Source: Trachelipus rathkii (Eukaryota; Arthropoda; Malacostraca; Isopoda; Trachelipodidae). Taken from it: a stretch of 10,000 nucleotides of DNA. The position numbers were made by a program, and so were the translations under genes. Location of the stretch: assembly GCA_015478945.1 (NCBI GenBank), contig JABUQX010038798.1, positions 1 through 10,000 of the forward strand. Direction: 5' to 3'. A model generated the notes under the pieces. The model saw only the letters and a list, made by a program, of their open reading frames with translations, did not search any database and was not told where the DNA came from. Position 1 is the first letter of the stretch, and each line of letters starts with the position of its first letter. Of the stretch, positions 7,689 to 10,000 are shown in pieces.

Positions 7689-7843
7689 TATATATAATAA
7701 TAATATACTATATTATATAATATATTTATTAATATATACCATACTATATATATATAATATATAATATTATATATAATACTATATAACTATATATATATAT
7801 ATATATATAATATATATATATAGACTATATATATATTAATATA

Positions 7844-7889
<46 letters not shown>
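7689..7889. repeat. (TA)n microsatellite cluster
   Basis: About 200 bp of TA alternation with TAA, ACC and GAC interruptions on the left and a pure block of about 45 bases, (TA)22, at 7845-7889 on the right. Confidence 0.95.
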
Positions 7890-7891
<2 letters not shown>

Positions 7892-8749
7892 TCACCTAAG
7901 CACCTAAATACTACTATGCAACCTACAAATTAAGAAAACACGAACATACAAATACTTACTGTTTATTATTGTTGAACTGTTGCTATGATTCTTCAGCTGA
8001 AAGTCAAATAAAACTTTATTTTTATATGCTAGTTACTAATTTTGTTACTATTCCTTAATACTAATTAATTCTTATATATTTAATTGTCAATAATATTAAA
8101 ATAGGTACTCCTTAATTACTCCTTTGCACAAACACTATAGCACATGATATGTAGTGTGTCTCCTTTTAATAGAACTAAATATTTACTTTAACTTAGTTCG
8201 GCAATACAAATCTTTAGTCAACTCAGTGGCTCACACTAATACTACCACAGTTTCATTCCAAAGTACAATTCCCACCAGTTCTCTTTACATCTCATTACGT
8301 TAATTACTGCTTAGTCTCTTCTTAGATTTAATACATTTAATTTGATTGTAATATACAGTAAAGAAAATAGACATTTTAACAAACAGTTACTCCTTATTAG
8401 GAGATATTAAGTGGGAAATCATCGGAAAAATTATAAAAATATCTTACTTGTAATTGTAATTACAAAGAGCAATCTGATTTAAAATAAAAATAATTATATT
8501 AAAAACTTATTCTTCCGACAATATGCAACCCCTGACAGTTCTCCCAACACAATCAATCTGAAAAGATAAAAAAAAAAAAACCCTGAAAAAGACAAATCCC
8601 AAAACGAGAAAGGGATAAAAAAAAATCAATGTTTATCAACCATAATGATCACAGTGTTTTTATCTAAAAGAAATTGGGAGTACACACGAATTACACACAC
8701 TCTACCATCCACCTATAAAGATACTCCCTAAAAAATACCTTCACACTTA
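7890..8749. other. AT-rich DNA with no recognised feature
   Basis: I find no convincing reading frame, RNA gene or repeat family here on either strand. Minor items are an A-run at about 8569-8580 and small AT palindromes (for example around 8447-8467). The far right may include distal, unrecognisable coding remains of the gag to its right. Confidence 0.5.
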
Positions 8750-9700
8750 GATTCGCCATTGTCACTATTGTTATCTTCACTATCATCCCATTTCTAACTT
8801 CTCCAATGTTCAGCTTCTTTTAGAACATTAGAAATATAGAGATAGTAAGAAGCCACATGGACAGTCTTATGTTTCTAATGTTCTTTCATCCATATGATAC
8901 ACACTTTTTACCCTTTTTTCTACATTATTCACAGGTCTACCATGTCCTCTTCCAGACACTTCACTCACTACATTCATCATCTGTTGACCTTTACCAACTC
9001 TTCTATCTCTTCCACCATCCCACTTATTAACAATATTAACTGGACACATATGCAAAATGAAACTTTGACTTGCATATCATGCACTCCATTACGTTACCCT
9101 ATTTATCTTTTATCATCCTTTTAACATCTACCCACTGTTCAGTCTTAGTTCCACTGTCACTCCTCTGATTCATATACCAACCACTCTTTTCTTCCACTAT
9201 CATCTCTTTCATCACTTTTTACCCAAGCCTTCACAGACATTCACTAATGCATCCCTAAGAGATCCTAAACTCCCATTCACATTTATGCCCACAATCGCTC
9301 CTTCAAACAGATGAACACACTTCATGTCATCACCAAGATATTTCTTACCTACAATCTTACACTTTTGTTCTGTCAATTTGTACCGGTTTCATTATTTTTT
9401 CTCTTAATATAAAAATACTCACAAATTCTGTCATACCTATCTGTTTTTCTTTAGCATACTTTTCGTCTAACTTTGCAATTATAGCATTCATTCCTTCTTC
9501 CTTACCTAAATCTTTCCAATCTAGATTGCGAACACACTCAAATGCTTTCGTACCCAGGCTCAGCAATACTTCACCCACAGGTTTTTCATTCCCTTTGCCA
9601 CAAACATCATACCATTCACTCTTTTTTCCACATCTTGTACTCTTCACTATTCACATCGCAATTAAACTTACAACAATTCTAATGCACTCTTCTTTCAATG
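8750..9700 (-). pseudogene. gag: gag-like gene of a second LTR-type retroelement, with CCHC zinc knuckle, frameshifted
   Basis: On the minus strand CDVNSEEYKMWKKE (9619-9660) is followed, after a frame change, by an open stretch (9357-9647) containing LLSLGTKAFECVRNLDWKDL and EEGMNAIIAKLDEKYAKE. The arrangement of an aromatic block, a LSL-GKA-like block, then DGM...L...LD...  is that of gag proteins in many invertebrate LTR retroelements. Further on, a third frame has CKIVGKKYLGDDMKC (about 9310-9355), another has ESGWY-like and GTK residues before CMICKSKFHFA (9051-9083), and a last one has HMCPVNIVNKWDGG (from about 9052). Together these give Cys, Cys and His of a CX2CX4H knuckle and a final Cys one frame away. 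The tail (8867-9040) is basic and hydrophilic. It differs from the gag at 2304-3765, which has a CHCC motif, so it is a separate family. Its superfamily cannot be told without pol. Confidence 0.6.
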
Positions 9701-10000
9701 ACTACTGATTAAGCTGAATACTAATATGATATCAGTCAATTGTTTCCCTATTATGATTATATATGAACAATGAATTAAGTAATTACCTTTTTCTGTTCAA
9801 AATGGCTAATTGTTGTTTTATTTGTTAATGAACCACCATATGACCATGTGTCATAATATGATTAAAGAAAAAATCCCCTTTTACATGGATCAAACAATCC
9901 AGAATACAAAATAAACAAATGAAGTAGATATATACAGAAGTAAAGTATAGAAAGAAAGCCGTAAATAGTATTGTTTGTAAAAGTAGAAGGTATGTCATGT
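9701..10000. other. no recognised feature
   Basis: AT-rich sequence with stops in all frames. By position it could hold the leader or LTR of the gag-bearing element to the left, since that gag reads right to left, but I see no primer-binding site or LTR end. Confidence 0.5.

Noticed and set aside
8894..9124. 76-codon + strand open frame
   Set aside because: It lies antisense to the zinc-knuckle part of the second gag, and its sequence is explained as a shadow.

Overview
The window looks like repeat-rich, non-coding eukaryotic DNA. It contains no intact gene. It holds the decayed remains of three different retroelements, all on the minus strand, separated by long microsatellites: (TA)n clusters, an AAT-rich stretch and an approximately 830-bp pyrimidine tract. 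This element mix together with such extreme dinucleotide-repeat density suggests a marine invertebrate, and a decapod crustacean such as a penaeid shrimp is my best guess. That is inference from genome style, not from a diagnostic gene. No bacterial gene organisation, tRNA, rRNA or CRISPR array was seen.

Layout. Positions 1-4224 hold a Ty3/Gypsy LTR retrotransposon read right to left: a probable 5' LTR (about 3911-4224), a primer-binding site resembling the tRNA-Trp type (3891-3910), gag (about 3765-2304) ending in a Cys-His-Cys-Cys zinc motif, then protease, reverse transcriptase, RNase H and the start of integrase, which runs off the left edge. The CHCC gag motif and the RT/thumb sequence point to the CsRn1 clade. 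Many catalytic codons survive, but the reading frame is broken roughly every 100-350 bp. Positions 4225-5098 are AT-rich microsatellite DNA. Positions 5099-5926 are a pyrimidine-rich tract on the + strand with several long (CT)n cores. Positions about 6133-6989 hold a Penelope-like element remnant (end of the RT, GIY-YIG endonuclease, 3' tail). Two large (TA)n clusters (7236-7398 and 7689-7889) bracket an approximately 290-bp unique island with an imperfect inverted repeat. Positions 7890-8750 show nothing recognisable. Positions about 8750-9700 carry the gag of another LTR-type retroelement with a CCHC zinc knuckle split by a frameshift. The last 300 bp hold nothing recognisable.

How it fits together. 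There is no operon or pathway here. Each element once supplied its own replication proteins, and all are now defective as read. Assignments rest on motif recognition by eye. Family placement needs a profile search. The very frequent small indels could reflect age or long-read assembly error.
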